Shown here piece after piece: positions 13,101 through 25,962 of a stretch of 64,000 bases of DNA. The notes below the pieces were generated by a model that was not told the DNA's origin, did no database searches, and saw nothing but the letters and a program-made list of their open reading frames with translations. The stretch is from Benincasa hispida (lineage: Eukaryota; Streptophyta; Magnoliopsida; Cucurbitales; Cucurbitaceae): positions 65,460,881 to 65,524,880 of the forward strand of contig NC_052360.1 of the NCBI RefSeq assembly GCF_009727055.1, in the 5' to 3' direction. The first letter of the stretch is position 1. Each line of letters starts with the position of its first letter. The position numbers and the translations under genes are program-made.

Positions 13101-13865
13101 GAAAAAAAAAAAAAAGAAACTTAAGTTATTTTAGCCTAAATGGGCCGCACATCATCTTGAATGCAAATCCCATCTTTTCCTTCTTCACATGAGACCCATA
13201 AACTCTAACCTACAACTAGCCATTGTTAGCTATTACCCGTCGACGATCATACCTTGCCTGTTAATCACTGCATATCATCAATCGCCAACCATTATGGGTA
13301 AGTCGTGCACCTTCTCTCTCACTCTCCCTCCCAAATTTCACTGATTGAAGTCGCTCGTTGTAACCAGCCTCCATAGGCTCGTCTCGTTACCTTTTGTCAA
13401 CACTGCCAATTGTCTCTAGAATGTCATCATTGCCAGTCGTTATTGTTGTCACCGAGTATCGTTGTTGTTCACACCATTCAAGATTGACGTGATTGATGCA
13501 AAAAAACAAGTTTTTACTTTTGGAGGAGATGAATCTCGGGTTTCACACTTCTCAACCCATTCAAAAGGTAGGTTGTTAATTATGGTTGGTTTTCATTAAG
13601 TGTAATTAATAAATTTTCTTAATAAGGATTATTTATAACATCTCATTTGCATGTTTGGGATACTTCAAATTTATTACTATTTTAGTTCATTACAAAAGGA
13701 AAGTTACTTTGCTATTTTTTGAATAAAAAGTTATAGAAGTTTGACTTCCAACCCTTGTTTGCACTAAAAAATCAAGGCAAAATATCAATTTATACCCCTA
13801 CTTTGGGGTTGTATCTACTACAAATGTATTTCACAAGTTAATTTGTACAGAAAAGTATGAATATA
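10160..13865. other. AT-rich non-coding DNA with old degenerate repeats
   Basis: No ORF of note occurs. Loosely repeated blocks recur. AAATCTCATATTATATTA-type phrases lie near 10,231, 12,075 and 12,922. An AAACTTAAGTTATTT phrase followed by GGCxGCACxTC lies near 11,665 and 13,118. A TTAATTGxACTATAATTAATT phrase lies near 11,890 and 12,715, with a relative near 8,690. These look like fragments of an ancient dispersed or tandemly duplicated repeat. A less AT-rich patch at 13,140-13,500 has no frame I can assign. Confidence 0.45.
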
Positions 13866-13870
13866 TATAC

Positions 13871-16800
13871 TGTTGGGATTGGTGTCTTAATTCCTCGGTG
13901 GTCTCGTAGTTTGTAAATATTTTGTACATATTGTCATTAATAAAATAAATGTTATTTTATATGCATTTACTCATATGGAGGGATACCTTATCCTTGTGAC
14001 ATTACGGATATGACCCGCTTTGTAGATGTTACAAGTATTGTAAAGTGCTATAAATGGTCTGATCCTGACTATTCATATGGAGACATGCAAAGGAGGGTGT
14101 CCTATACAAAGAGTTTGTATAAGACCGGACCACGAGATGATTAGTCTCTTTATATAATGCCATTGATAATTGAGACTTACATTTCACTAAAATGACCATA
14201 TGTGACATGACCTTAATCCTAAGTGAGTTGGGAACTCTTGCCTCTGAGGGCGGTCCTTTGATTAGTATGGGTGAGAATGGCCTGATTGATAACTCAACAA
14301 GCCTACTATTTTGGGGATTCGTCTGATCGGGGAGGTAGGAACTCAGCTACACAAGATGGAATTCACTCTTTCCCTGAAGTAGGGTAAGTAGATAAATTGC
14401 TCCTTTAAGGGCTGATTCCAGTTCGTGAACATAGTGGCCACACCATCTCTTTGGAAGAGAGGACCCAATCATAGTAGGACTACGACTTATTGTTCATTAG
14501 AGGAATCAATAGTACTTAAGGAGTTAGATGTAACTACAGGGGAAAAATGGTAAATTGGCCTCACTGTAATTATAAGCGATTTGTGAAGGGTCATCGCCTG
14601 TTGATTGGTCATATGGACATAGAAATATATCTGTAGTAAGAAGAGTGTAACTATCGATCTTTAGTGGAGTGAGCAACAGTTAACGCATGGTGGATCTCAA
14701 GACTAAAGAGTTTAGTTAGTTATTCACGTACCGTTGGAGCTTCAAGCTACAAGTCCATGAGGTCTCCTTGGTAGTTTAATGGGTTCAAGTTGAGAATGTT
14801 GGGACTTATGTCCTAAAACTCGCAATTTGTAAAATGATAAACATTTTCTATAATCAATAAACTTATTATTGATTTTATAAATTGTTTACATGAAAGTCTA
14901 AATCCAATAAACTAAGACCCATGACTATTACATAGTATTTGAACTTTATGTGGAGACATAAGAGTGGATCAGGTTCGAGTAAGTAGTCAAAATGATCTAT
15001 AGTACATGAATAAAGTTGGGTACTTTGTTTTGGTAACACTATTGGATGCAGCCTACTCTGTAGTTGTTACAAAGAGTTGTAAAGTGCTACATACGATGTG
15101 ATCCTAATTCATACATGTTATGACATGAAGAGTTGGGGCATCCTATGCAATGAGTTTGCATAAGATCGGACCAATCACTCCTACTTTATAACGCTGTTTA
15201 TGGTATAAGACTGACTATTTCACTTAGATGACCTAGGTAACTCGATCTTAATCCTAAGCTAACTATGAACTCCTGTTTATTCAAGATTATCCTTAGATTC
15301 GCATAGGTTAGAGTTGGCTCAATAAGCCTCCCATTTCAAGGGTAAGACCTAATAGATAGCTCGGGACATATGGTGCAAGACGGAGTTCACGCCTACCCGA
15401 TTTAGGGATAGGAGAAAGGATGTTCTCTCAAGTACTGAATCTAGGTCTTGAACAAAGGGTCCCACTCTCTCACTAGGCTGATAGAGTTTGGTTTAGTGAT
15501 TGGATCACAAACTAGTTGTTCATTAGAGGATTAGTAGGATTTTGAGGAATAAGAAATAATCTCAGGGGTAAAATAGATATTTGACTCAACCGTTATTACG
15601 AACAACCTGTGAAGGATTGACTTGCTGATTATGGTTAAATCATGTGGACATAATATATCTACAGTGAGGGGAGTGCAACTATGGGCTTTAATGGAATGAC
15701 TTATTAATTAATGAATGGGGGTTAATTTGGTCTGATGAGTTTATCCAATTAATCTTGGATCCTTGGCGCCCATGACCTGTAGGTCCGCAAGGTCCCCCTA
15801 CTAGCTCATAATTGGATTAGCTCTAGAGTAGCGTGATAAGTTAATTTGAAACGTTCAAATTAGAATTAAGGGAATTAATAATTATATGAGATATAATTAC
15901 TTGTTTAATTTGAGAATTAAATGGAATAAGAGAATTTATATTTAAATATATGAAGATGGATATGTGTAAAAATTAATTTAATATTTGATATTAAATTAAC
16001 TAATTTTATTTAAAAATTAATTTATGAAATTAATTTTATAAAAATTAAAATTTTTAGTTTTAAAATCAAAATAGATTTTAAAAATCAAGTTTTGATTTTG
16101 AGATAAAATTGGAAAATTGAAAAAAAAACCATGCAAAATGGAATATAAAGATATTCCATTATCTATCTTCTTTATACTCACACAATACCCATTTCCTCTT
16201 CTTCATTAACTCCAAGGATGAGCTACAACTCATGCAACTCTCTTCCTTGCATGATAGTCTGCAATATATTGAAGAGATTAGAGTGAATTTAAGGTATGCA
16301 ATCAAGAGAATTTTAGTTGAAAATTCGTGGTGAAGAAAGTGTTCTTCAATAAGATTGCTGCTGTGAGCAATTCTCCATAATCCCTTGACTCAAGCTTGTT
16401 TTGAGTCCCACAACTCAATCTAGAGCACCAAGAAAATAGTAGGGAAGATCTTGAGGTAGTCTGCAACAAGATTTGGAGAAGATTATAGCTGGAGATCGAG
16501 TTTTGAAGAAGTTCTACAATGGTATGTCATGAAACTTACTTGTTTCTACAAGAGCATGCTATATATTTTCCAAAATTAATGAATTAAAGTGCTTAAATGA
16601 TCCTAGTTGCTTCCGCTATTGCTGATACAATCCTACAGAGAATCAGATTTTAGGTTAGTTTGAAATGTTCAAATTAACAAGAGAAAATTCAATTATATAT
16701 GATATAATTGATATGATGTATTAGATACATTGATTGGAGGAATTAATATAAATATGATTTATATTGAATACCACAAAATAGAAAAAGAACTATGGTTTAT

Positions 16801-17634
16801 ATGCTTGATATATTGAAATATTAAAACTATAGGTTATATATATAATATGATAAGTTAGTTATCATATTTATTTATAATATATTTATTATATGATAATTAA
16901 TTCTTTTTCTCTAATAACCGAATTGAGTGGGAGGTTATTGGAAGTTTTATGGTAACTGTGAGATAAAAGGAAAATTATTTTTCAAAATTAGTAGTTGATC
17001 CATTTGGAATTAGTCTCACGAAAAAAGGCTATCAAGTAAAAAGTGTTTTTACTAAGCGATAGTGTAGAGAACATACACGATCAAGCTACGAGTTGACTAT
17101 ACGATAGTTACTCGCTTGATCGTTGCTACACGATCGAGTAGAAAAGCCTATACAATAGACAGTCTTCATCTCCCACTTACTCGATCGTCTACTCGATCGT
17201 ATACCTCTTGTCTTCCTTAATCTAATATCATACAGAGCCCACAACTCCTGGATTCTCACACCGAGAATACCAAGGTAACACTTGTGGTGGCATTCTAATT
17301 CAGTTCAAGGATCGAGTTGGACTCAATTGGGTTTAAAGTACATTCTGTTGTTCGTGCTGATGGTTGTTCCGTTCATTGAGATCGAGTTCACATCATTGCA
17401 TTTGAATTCGTGTTGATTGAACGACTTGCTGAACGATCGAGGGATATTTGAAGAAGAGTTCTTCAAAGTTATGCATACTTTATCCCTTGTATCTTCTTGT
17501 AGCATACTGTAATTTCTGTTTATACATAATCTGTTCATTTCCGTTTAAGAAGGTAATTGTTTGTGTTCATTCTGAATGGGATTTGGAACGATCTAGTTCC
17601 GCTACTCAAAGGATCACTATTTAGATTTCCTTCA
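13871..17634 (+). mobile_element. Copia solo LTR, TSD TATAC, split by a nested solo LTR
   Basis: TATAC at 13866-13870 recurs at 17635-17639. The LTR starts TGTTGGGATTGG and ends ATTTCCTTCA, the same end that precedes a tRNA-Met-type PBS at 59,019. Removing the nested element and its extra TSD (14797-16642) leaves 1,918 bp. No PBS follows the right end, so this is a solo LTR. A CGATCG-rich segment (17,040-17,210) lies in its 3' third, as in other copies. The ORF at 17323-17538 is antisense chance. Confidence 0.85.
14797..16637 (+). mobile_element. Nested solo LTR (Copia-type), TSD GAGAA
   Basis: GAGAA at 14792-14796 recurs at 16638-16642. The inserted 1,841 bp starts TGTTGGGACTTATGTCC and ends CAATCCTACA. 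A diverged relative of the same LTR family lies at 55,739-57,541. The host LTR resumes seamlessly at 16,643 when compared with the copy at 27,150. There is no internal region, so this is a solo LTR younger than its host. Confidence 0.85.
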
Positions 17635-17639
17635 TATAC

Positions 17640-20016
17640 AACTGCAAGGTGCTAAGAATAGACCCTAAGAAACATCAACCAACCTCCCCAAAAACTCTCT
17701 AACCTTCCTAAGCACAATGACTAAGTCTAAATATTTATACATTTAATACCCTTCGTCAAACTCAAGGTGGTAATGTAGGAATCCACATGAGTTTATTAAG
17801 CAGTGGAAGGGAGCGCCCAAAGGACAAAGCTTTGGTGAAAATATCAACAGGTTGCTCAGTAGTAGAAACAATTGTAAAAGAAGAGTTTTACTCTAAAGAT
17901 GATGTCAAACAAAATGACAGTCATTCTCAATATGCTTGGTGCACTCATAGAAAACATCATTGTGAGCAATCTAAATGTTGTCACAGTGAAGGGTAGTGGC
18001 AGACAACAGAGGAACTCCCATATCAACAAGAAACCAGCAGAGCCACAATAACTCTAATGTAGCATCAACCAAGGCGCGATATTCAGACTTCGTACTAGAG
18101 TGAAAGACAACATTCTTTTTCTTACTCTGCCAAGAAATAAGAAAGCCACCAAGATATAAATAATAACCCGAAGTAGAAAACCGGTCAATAGGATCACCAG
18201 CCCAATCAGCGTCAGAGTAGCCAAATAAGATCAGGGATGAATGGGATGAACACTGAAGAGCATGTCCTAGAGTCCCCTTAACATAGCGAAGAATATAGAG
18301 AACAATAGTAAAATGAATTGTTCTAGGAGCAGCCATGAACTGACTTACAATGTGAACAACATATGCAATGTCGGAACGAGTCACAGTTAGATAAATTAGG
18401 TTACCAACAAGTTGACAACAAAGAGTGGCATATTCGAGAGAAGTTCCATCGGACAGAGTCAGATGAACATTAGGGTTGAGTGGTGTCGGGGCTGTAACAG
18501 AGTCAGTGATCCCTGAATGCACCAATAAGTCCAAAACATACTTCGCATGAGACAATGAATAGCCAACTTGAACAATGGTGGAACTGAAAGTTGCAAACTA
18601 GTTCCGTGGGGCCTGTTTTAACCCATACAATGCTCGACAAAGGAGACAAACCTTCTGAGATGGCCGAGAGATACCTGTGGGTTGTTACATATAGACTTCC
18701 TTAGATAAAGCCCCATTAAGGAAAGCATTCTTCGCATCCATCTGAAACAGAGGCCACTATTTGGCTGCAGCAATGACTAAGAGACTCTGAATGGATGTCA
18801 TCCGAGCCATAGGTGCAAAGGTTTCTTCATAGTCGATCCCATATTCTTGATAATATACTTTTGCCACCAGGCGGGCTTTATATAGTTCAATTAAACCATT
18901 AGAGCAGGTTTTGATCTTGTAAACCCACTTGCAACCAATAAGCTTCTTACCATAAGGCAAGTCAACGTAGTCTGATAACGGGCAGAAATGCATGTTATTA
19001 CAGTGCTAAATTATTAAACTATGCAGGTTTCCGTTGATAAAAATGTACTTGATTGCGTCCAAAAAGCATTAAGTTCACAACATTGCAGTCGCATGCGTCC
19101 ATCGCATTAAAATAGTTAACTTGTGTATTTTTGTGCAGAATATGCGTTGACGCAAGGCGAAAAATGCGATCACAAGAAATCAACGGTCGAGCGTAGCGTT
19201 ATCGCCAGGCTTTGCGTGATTTGCACTCGCAAATTTTTTTCCAAGGAGGTTGCCGCATTGAACCGGCGCAACTTGGTGGGTACATCTAGGTGAAAAGCAT
19301 AATAAATCACAATGGGATAGAAAGCTGATGACAGTCGATTCTNGAATGCACCAATAAGTCCAAAACATACTTCGCATGAGACAATGAATAGCCAACAGAG
19401 CTCATTAATATCTCAAGACCAAGAAAGTAACTAAGGACCCAAAATCCTTCATCTCAAAGTGCTCGCCAAGATAGTGTTGCAAATGAAAAATAGCCTGAGG
19501 ATCATCTCCAATAATAATTATATCATCAACATATAGAAGAAAGAGAACAATACCATGGTCCATCTGACGTATAAAAAGTGTCGTGTCATGAGGACTCGAT
19601 GTAAACCCAACTTGAACAATGGTGGAACTGAAAGTTGCAAACTAGTTCCGTGGGGCCTGTTTTAACCCATACAATGCTCGACAAAGGAGACAAACCTTCT
19701 GAGATGGCCGAGAGATACCTGTGGGTTGTTACATATAGACTTCCTTAGATAAAGCCCCATTAAGGAAAGCATTCTTCGCATCCATCTGAAACAGAGGCCA
19801 CTATTTGGCTGCAGCAATGACTAAGAGACTCTGAATGGATGTCATCCGAGCCATAGGTGCAAAGGTTTCTTCATAGTCGATCCCATATTCTTGATAATAT
19901 ACTTTTGCCACCAGGCGGGCTTTATATAGTTCAATTAAACCATTAGAGCAGGTTTTGATCTTGTAAACCCACTTGCAACCAATAAGCTTCTTACCATAAG
20001 GCAAGTCAACGTAGTC
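17640..20016 (-). pseudogene. RE1/Retrofit-like Copia pol: RT and RNase H, with an internal assembly duplication
   Basis: On the minus strand the reverse transcriptase opens just left of 20016 with DYVDLPYGKKLIGCKWVYKI and continues with YGIDYEETFAPMARM. The catalytic YVDD box lies at about 19,535-19,520. RNase H is open from 18555 to 17971 with YSDADWAGDP and SSTKSEYRAL, and runs on through HCDN and HIENDCHFV in broken frames to about 17,800. The region left of 17,770 may hold the PPT and the start of the 3' LTR. Stops and frameshifts make it inactive. The stretch 18,515-20,386 is present twice around a single N (see that entry), and the left copy lacks the YVDD segment. Confidence 0.8.
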
Positions 20017-20386
20017 TGATAACGGGCAGAAATGCATGTTATTACAGTGCTAAATTATTAAACTATGCAGGTTTCCGTTGATAAAAATGTACTTGATTGC
20101 GTCCAAAAAGCATTAAGTTCACAACATTGCAGTCGCATGCGTCCATCGCATTAAAATAGTTAACTTGTGTATTTTTGTGCAGAATATGCGTTGACGCAAG
20201 GCGAAAAATGCGATCACAAGAAATCAACGGTCGAGCGTAGCGTTATCGCCAGGCTTTGCGTGATTTGCACTCGCAAATTTTTTTCCAAGGAGGTTGCCGC
20301 ATTGAACCGGCGCAACTTGGTGGGTACATCTAGGTGAAAAGCATAATAAATCACAATGGGATAGAAAGCTGATGACAGTCGATTCT
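18515..20386. repeat. Same locus assembled twice around a single N (19343)
   Basis: Bases 18515-19342 and 19344-20386 are two versions of one sequence, each running from GAATGCACCAATAAG to AGTCGATTCT. They appear identical except that the right copy has 215 extra bases (19396-19610). Lengths are 828 and 1,043, a difference of exactly 215. The extra block is flanked by CCAAC on both sides and contains the RT YVDD box. The first 369 bases of the Athila LTR are therefore also repeated at 18974-19342. This is the pattern expected when two overlapping contig ends or haplotypes are butted together. Confidence 0.9.
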
Positions 20387-21705
20387 GAATTAAGTTGACA
20401 AGCCACTAACGAACTATTGTAGCAAGTACACTCAATTTTTCGGTGACAAATATTCAGCGCATCAGACAGAGAATTAATGTCATCCCATCAGTGCAATCAT
20501 AAGAGAGAAGAAGCCTTTCACCCCAAAGCTCTATAAATACCGAAGGCAACCTTTAGTGAAGGTGTTCGTCGAGTTCGACAGTTAGATAATTCTCTCCATA
20601 GTTAGAAGTAGCCTTGTTCTTAGCTTTTATTTGATTTAGAAGGCAGAAGTGAGGGATGTGAGATTGCACCGAGAGATCATTCCGGTGAACTTGGAAGAGT
20701 GCCGGAAGTGTCGAGATCAGAGAGAGGGCAAACTCCTGCGAAAGCAGGAACATCTTTTGAATAGAATAGAGTTAACAGTGTAAAAACCCTGGGAAGGAAG
20801 GGATTGCTACTAGGCTATCTATACTTATCTTCCATTTTCATTTTGTACTTTGAACTTATCTATAGAAATGAAATTTACTTCTTTATATCTGTTCACTCTC
20901 TATTTATTACACATGAGTAGCTAAATTTGTCAAATGGGTTGAGGAGCACTTAGCTAGCATAACTGGGAATCTTCATTCTATGCGATTATCTTGTATTATG
21001 TATGCATCATTCATCCATTAGAGATACTCGGGAGGGTAGTCTAAGGATAGAATCTAGGCTTGGAAAAGTCAGGTTAGAATCTAGGCTCGAGAGAGTCAGA
21101 TTAGAACGCATAATCAAGAGATAAGAACTTAGGAATAAGCACTATTTGCTATTAATGCATCGCATGCATCCTAGAGATAGGTTATGATTGTATGCGGTCA
21201 CCTTGTCTTTGTGTGCATCTTGCATCATCGCATAGGCAAAAAGTAGAGACTTAGGAATAAGCTCTATGGACATTATCACATTCATCGCATGCATCCTAGA
21301 ATTAGGAGTTACCGCATTTGCATTGGAAAATGATTTGCTCTCGCAAGAGTGTGGCATGATCACATAGTTTGAATGCATTCCCGGGAAACGCTAGCTAAAG
21401 ACCTTCTCAACCCGTTCCTCCGCATACTCAGTGCATCTAACACATAATCAATCTTTTCTCAAATCCGCCAAAAACTTTTTACACCGCAAACAACAAACCA
21501 ACCAATCCTTAATTTATTTGTTACCGCAAAGTGATCTTAAAAATTATCACCGCATATTGTTTTCCTTAGTCCCTGAGTTCGACCCTAGACTTACCAGGAA
21601 ACTCAGTAGGATTTATACTTGGATTCTGCTGAGAAAACTTGTTGCACAACGCATTTTCATCAACACAATTCCTTTCATAATTTCACCGCATAAAATAACG
21701 CATCA
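20017..21705 (+). repeat. 5' LTR of a plus-strand Athila-type element
   Basis: The LTR is 1,689 bp, starting TGATAACGGGCA and ending CATCA just before the PBS. It is homologous to the LTR at 1389-3052. A TATA-type CTATAAATACC motif lies at about 20,531. The first 28 bases form a hairpin with a GAAA loop and mostly wobble or standard pairs. It interrupts the Copia reverse transcriptase at 20016. A truncated second copy of its start lies at 18974-19342 as part of the duplicated assembly segment. Confidence 0.85.
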
Positions 21706-21706
21706 T

Positions 21707-21724
21707 TGGCGCCGTTGCCTAGGA
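21707..21724 (+). other. Primer-binding site, Athila-type
   Basis: TGGCGCCGTTGCCTAGGA lies one base after the LTR end (21705). It closely matches the Athila-lineage PBS and confirms strand and LTR boundary. Confidence 0.8.
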
Positions 21725-23397
21725 CTTCAGCAACTCAATGTGCTAATGGTAATTTTTCTGATTTCTTTGCAGCTCTCAATCTCTGGCGAATTACGATCCA
21801 TATATTGAGAGGACATTTCGACGAAGACTGAGAGATAGCGGCCAACAACTACCTGAGAAAGATAACAAGGCGGAGCAGCCTGGAAACGGAGCACCAAATG
21901 AAAACAATGTCCTGGTGAATCCAATCCTATTGGCAAACGATCGAAATAGGGCCATTCAGGACTATGCATCGCCCAACCTCTACGATTTCTCCCCAGGAAT
22001 CATAAGGCCTACTCTTTATGGATCTCAATTTGAAATGAAACAGGTGATGCTGCAGATGATTCAGACTGCTAGACATTTCGGAGGAAGGCGTGGCAAGGAC
22101 CCGCACGCCCACCTTTGAAGCTTCATAGAAATCTGCAACACTTTTGTGTTCCCGAATATCTCTACCGAAGAAGTTCGACTAACTCTGTTTCCATTTTCTT
22201 TGTGTGATCAGGCACAAAAATGGGCGTACTCTCTCGAACCGAGAGAGATAACTTCGTGGAAATAAGTCGTCGAAAAGTTCATGAAGAAATACTTCCGACC
22301 TACTGAAAATGCCAGTAGAAGGAAATTAATAACGAATTTTGACCAGGAAACTGACGAATCGCTCAACGATGCTTGGGTGAGGCTTAAGAGGCTGGTAAGA
22401 GACTACCCACATAACAGCTTACCAGACTAATTACAGATGGAGATTTTCTACCAAGGATTAACCCCTACTTCGTAGACCGCTGCCAATGTGGCAGAAACTA
22501 GAGGTCTGCTGGATAAAATATATGAGGAGGCTAAGAGTATCCTTGATCGCATTTCAAAAAATCACAAGGACTGGAGAGAAAGCGATCAAAGATTAAGAAT
22601 TGAAAATAGTGATGTGAACAATGGGGCTATCGCATCCCTTCAGAACCAAATGACTGCGATGATGAGTTTGATACAAGGCATTGCAATTAACAGCACGAGA
22701 GCAAAAAAAGGGCAGATCAACGCAAATTCTCAAACGACGCAAGTTGTGTCAACTGCGGAGACGCGCATTAGATTGAAGAATGCCCAGGAAATCCGCAGTC
22801 AGTATGCTTCATAAAGAACAACCCCTATTCAGACACGTACAAACTTGGGTGGAGAAACCACCCCAATTTCGCATGGAAAAATCAACAACAAATCTTTCAA
22901 CCAGTGGCGCAAAATGAAGGGCCACCGGCATTTATCCCCAGAACGAACCGTCTAACGCATAACCAAGCCAGCAGTTCGTAGACACCGCAATCTTCGTCCT
23001 TACAGAGCTTGCTGAAGCAATAAATTGAGAAGAACGAATCAATGCTTCAGAATCAAGCAACGTCCATCCAAAATCTAGAAATTCAACTAGGATAGATTGC
23101 GGGCGAACTCAAAAATAGACCGCAAAGAGCTTTGCCGAGCTCATCTGAGCTCCCTCACAACGCTGGAGGCACAGGGAAGGAACAATGCTTAGCAGTCTCC
23201 TTGCTAAGCGAAGAATGACTACGGAAGTAGAGGAGGAACCCATCCCGACCAACTTGATTGCGGTAACAACCGAGGACCCGTTGACTTATAATTCAAAAAA
23301 GCCCAAAAAGATGAACCCAGAAGTTGCGTCCACCCTCAACCCTCAAGCCTCGGTTCTGTAGCCAAGGAAGCAATAAAGATGTGCACGCAGTTCTAAT
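21725..23397 (+). pseudogene. Athila-type gag, broken; element truncated at about 23,397
   Basis: Gag homology starts near 21,780. The frame 21915-22118 carries QDYASPNLYDFSPGIIRPTLYG, then a frameshift leads into the retrotransposon gag core near 22,180-22,440, with SLEPREITSWK, a stop, KFMKKYFRPTENASRRK and LNDAWVRLKRLVRDYPHN. The frame 22488-22814 (MAETRGLLDKIYEEAKS) follows after another stop, then the degraded knuckle and WRNHPNFAWKNQQQ near 22,850. Homology ends at about 23,397, where a Copia integrase in the opposite orientation begins. No protease, RT or 3' LTR remains, so most of the element has been deleted. There is no intact reading frame. Confidence 0.8.
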
Positions 23398-24040
23398 TTG
23401 GTATGTTCATGGAAATGGAGAAGAATAAAACATGTACAACCAAAGACTTTGAGTTAGAGTAAGCAAAAGAACTACTGTATAAATGTTCAAATGGAGAAAC
23501 ATTATAAAGGATAGACGAAGGGAGATAATTGATTGTGTAGACATAAGTAAGGGCAACCTCTCCCCAAAATTTTGTAGGACGGGAGGCAAAAAGTAGATGG
23601 GCCTAAATAGAATCTAGAATGTGGCGATGTTTATGTTCAACTCTCCCATTTTGTTGAGAGGTATGGGGACAAGACCGCTGGACAAGAGTGCCTTTCTGAG
23701 TGAGAAAGGAAAAAATCCTGAAGTCCTTATACTCCAAGTCGTTATCCATATGAAGAGTTTTCATTGTACGAGAAAACTGAGTGTGAACTATATTAGCAAA
23801 ATCAATATATATATTTGAGGCAAGGCAGAACCACATTTATGAAAATATATCCAGGTGAATCGAGAGTAATCATCAATAAACAAGACAAAATAGCGATATC
23901 CAGTAATAGTAGAAGTAGAAGTAGGGCCCCAAATGTCAGAGTGAATTAAGTCAAAAGGCTAATTGTATATAGAATTGGACTAAGAAAATGATAATGCTGG
24001 CTATTTAGCAAGTTTGTGAATGAACTCTTAAACAAGAGAA
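23398..24040 (-). pseudogene. RE1-like Copia integrase fragment
   Basis: On the minus strand, right to left: PFDLIHSDIWGP (first D of the integrase triad, about 23,950) and GYRYFVLFIDDYSRFTWIYF come first. The open piece 23836-23603 has TLHMDNDLEYKD (second D, in a mutated box) and CPHTSQQNGRVEHKHRH, where the usual glutamate block VAERKNRH reads VEHKHRH. The downstream block FGCTCFILLHFHEH reaches about 23,398. It is probably part of the same Copia as the RT at 17,640-20,016; the stretch between them was lost with the Athila truncation. The right end abuts a Copia LTR in the same orientation with no gag between. Confidence 0.75.
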
Positions 24041-24583
24041 CCATTGAGCGATAGTAGATCATTCCAAACCCATTGTGAAAGAACAAAATATTTACAAACA
24101 AACAACAACAGTTATGCATCATCGAGTAAATTACAGCATGCTTTTAAGTTAAATACACAAGAAATTAAGTTACATACCTTAGAAGAACTCTTCTTCGAGT
24201 ATTCTCTCGATCAACACCAATCAAACGTTCAACCAAACTCGATCAAGTGCACGAACGCAGTGAACAACCATTGAAAATCATAAACTGTCAGATCCTCAAA
24301 CACAATCGAGTAAGACTCGATCCTCGACCCTCGAACAACAAACTCAAAACCACCAAGAGGCTACCTTGGTATTCTCGGTGTGAAATTCCAGGAGGTGTGG
24401 GCTCTGTATGGATTTAGTAGAGGGACAGAGGAACTAAACAATCGAGTCAACAATCGAGTAAGTGGGAGAATGAGAAACATCTATCGTATAGAGTTGGATA
24501 CTCGATCATACAGCAAACGAGGAGCTATCGTCTAGTAACGAGGAGCTTGATCGTTTACTCTCTCAAAGGCCATCATATAGCTT
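24041..24583 (-). repeat. Copia LTR fragment, 3' part, minus orientation
   Basis: The reverse complement matches the 3' third of the LTR at 13,871-17,634: the ATACAGAGCCCAC, CACACCGAGAATACCAAGG and TTTGTAAATATTTTG-type phrases and a CGATCG/ATCGAGTA-rich segment (24,440-24,560). Its own 5' part is missing because a plus-oriented LTR of the same family starts at 24,584. The two therefore form a head-to-head inverted pair. Confidence 0.65.
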
Positions 24584-25962
24584 TGTTGGGTTTGGTGTCT
24601 TAATTCTCCCGGTGGTCTCATAGTTTGTAAACATTTTGTACACATATTATTATTAATAAAATAAATGTTATTTTATAAGCATTTACTCAAATACAATAAA
24701 CTAAGATTCGTTGTTATTTCATGTAACTTAAGCATGTATGTGAATACATACAAGTGGATCATGCCTTAATTAATAACCTAAATGGTCTGTAGTAGATGGA
24801 AAAAGGATGGATACCTTATCTTTATGACACTATGGATACGGCCTGCTTTGTAGATGTTACAAGTGTTGTAAAGTGCTACAAATGGTTTGATCCAGACCAT
24901 TCATGTGGAGACATATGAGTGAGGGTATCTTATATAAAGAGTTGTATAAGACCGGACCACGAGATGATTAGTCTCTTTATATAACATCGTTGATAATTGA
25001 GACTTACATTTCACTAAAATGGCCATAGGTGATATAACCTTAATCCTGAGTGAGTTGGGAACTTCTGTTTATGAGGGCAGTCCTTTGATTTGTATGGGTG
25101 AGAGTGGCCAGATTGCCAACTCAACAAGCCTATCATTTTAGCGATTCGTCTGGTTGGGGTGAGAACTCAGCTACACAAGATGAAATTCACTCCATCCCCG
25201 GAGCAGAGGTTGATAACTTATAGAAATACAAGTTATTTATACTGTTTTATTTAGATATTGCGGCCAAAAGGAAGGAAAGTTGCGTCAATTGTATGGAAAT
25301 TAGCTAAGAAATGCGAGAATTATAAATTGTCGTCAATACATCTACTGGCACCATTGCGATGGTAGAAAATAATGTTTCAAGTCTGTTTTGCAGGAAATCA
25401 AGTCACCGCATGCATTCATGGCTTAAGATAATCTGAACAACGCATTTGCATTGCATTGCACCAATCATTCAGGAATGAATAGAAGATCAATGCAATGACG
25501 GTGCATGCGACAATCGATCAAGAGCTAAGCGATCAACGCAATCTCAATCACATGCGGTAATAAAAAACAACACAGCATGTAGGCAAACAATCGAAGATGT
25601 GAAAGAGCGATGCAATTGCGGAGGATTCTGACACGTGTACAGCTGATCATTGTTCATTTCTGATGGGATTGATTGCGTAATAGAAGGAATATTCACTCTA
25701 CCATTTCAGGAACTGCCTTAACAATAAAGTGGGGACCATAATGCAGAGAGTCAAAGTTGAACCTATAAATAGCTTCGGCCATTCCACTGAGAAAATATGC
25801 ATGAATACAGAGAAAAATGTATATACTGATCTGAGAAAGAGACTGGTTGAGCGACTAATAGAGTAGATCTGGGAAGAATTAAGAGACAAGGACGAGAGGT
25901 GAGTCTCTAGGCAAAGAATCCTTTTGATCCCCACCGTTGAAGCTCTGTACGAAGGTCATTTC

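Noticed and set aside
21431..21808. 125-codon ORF across an Athila LTR end and PBS
   Set aside because: It spans the LTR/PBS boundary in a frame unrelated to gag, so it is chance.
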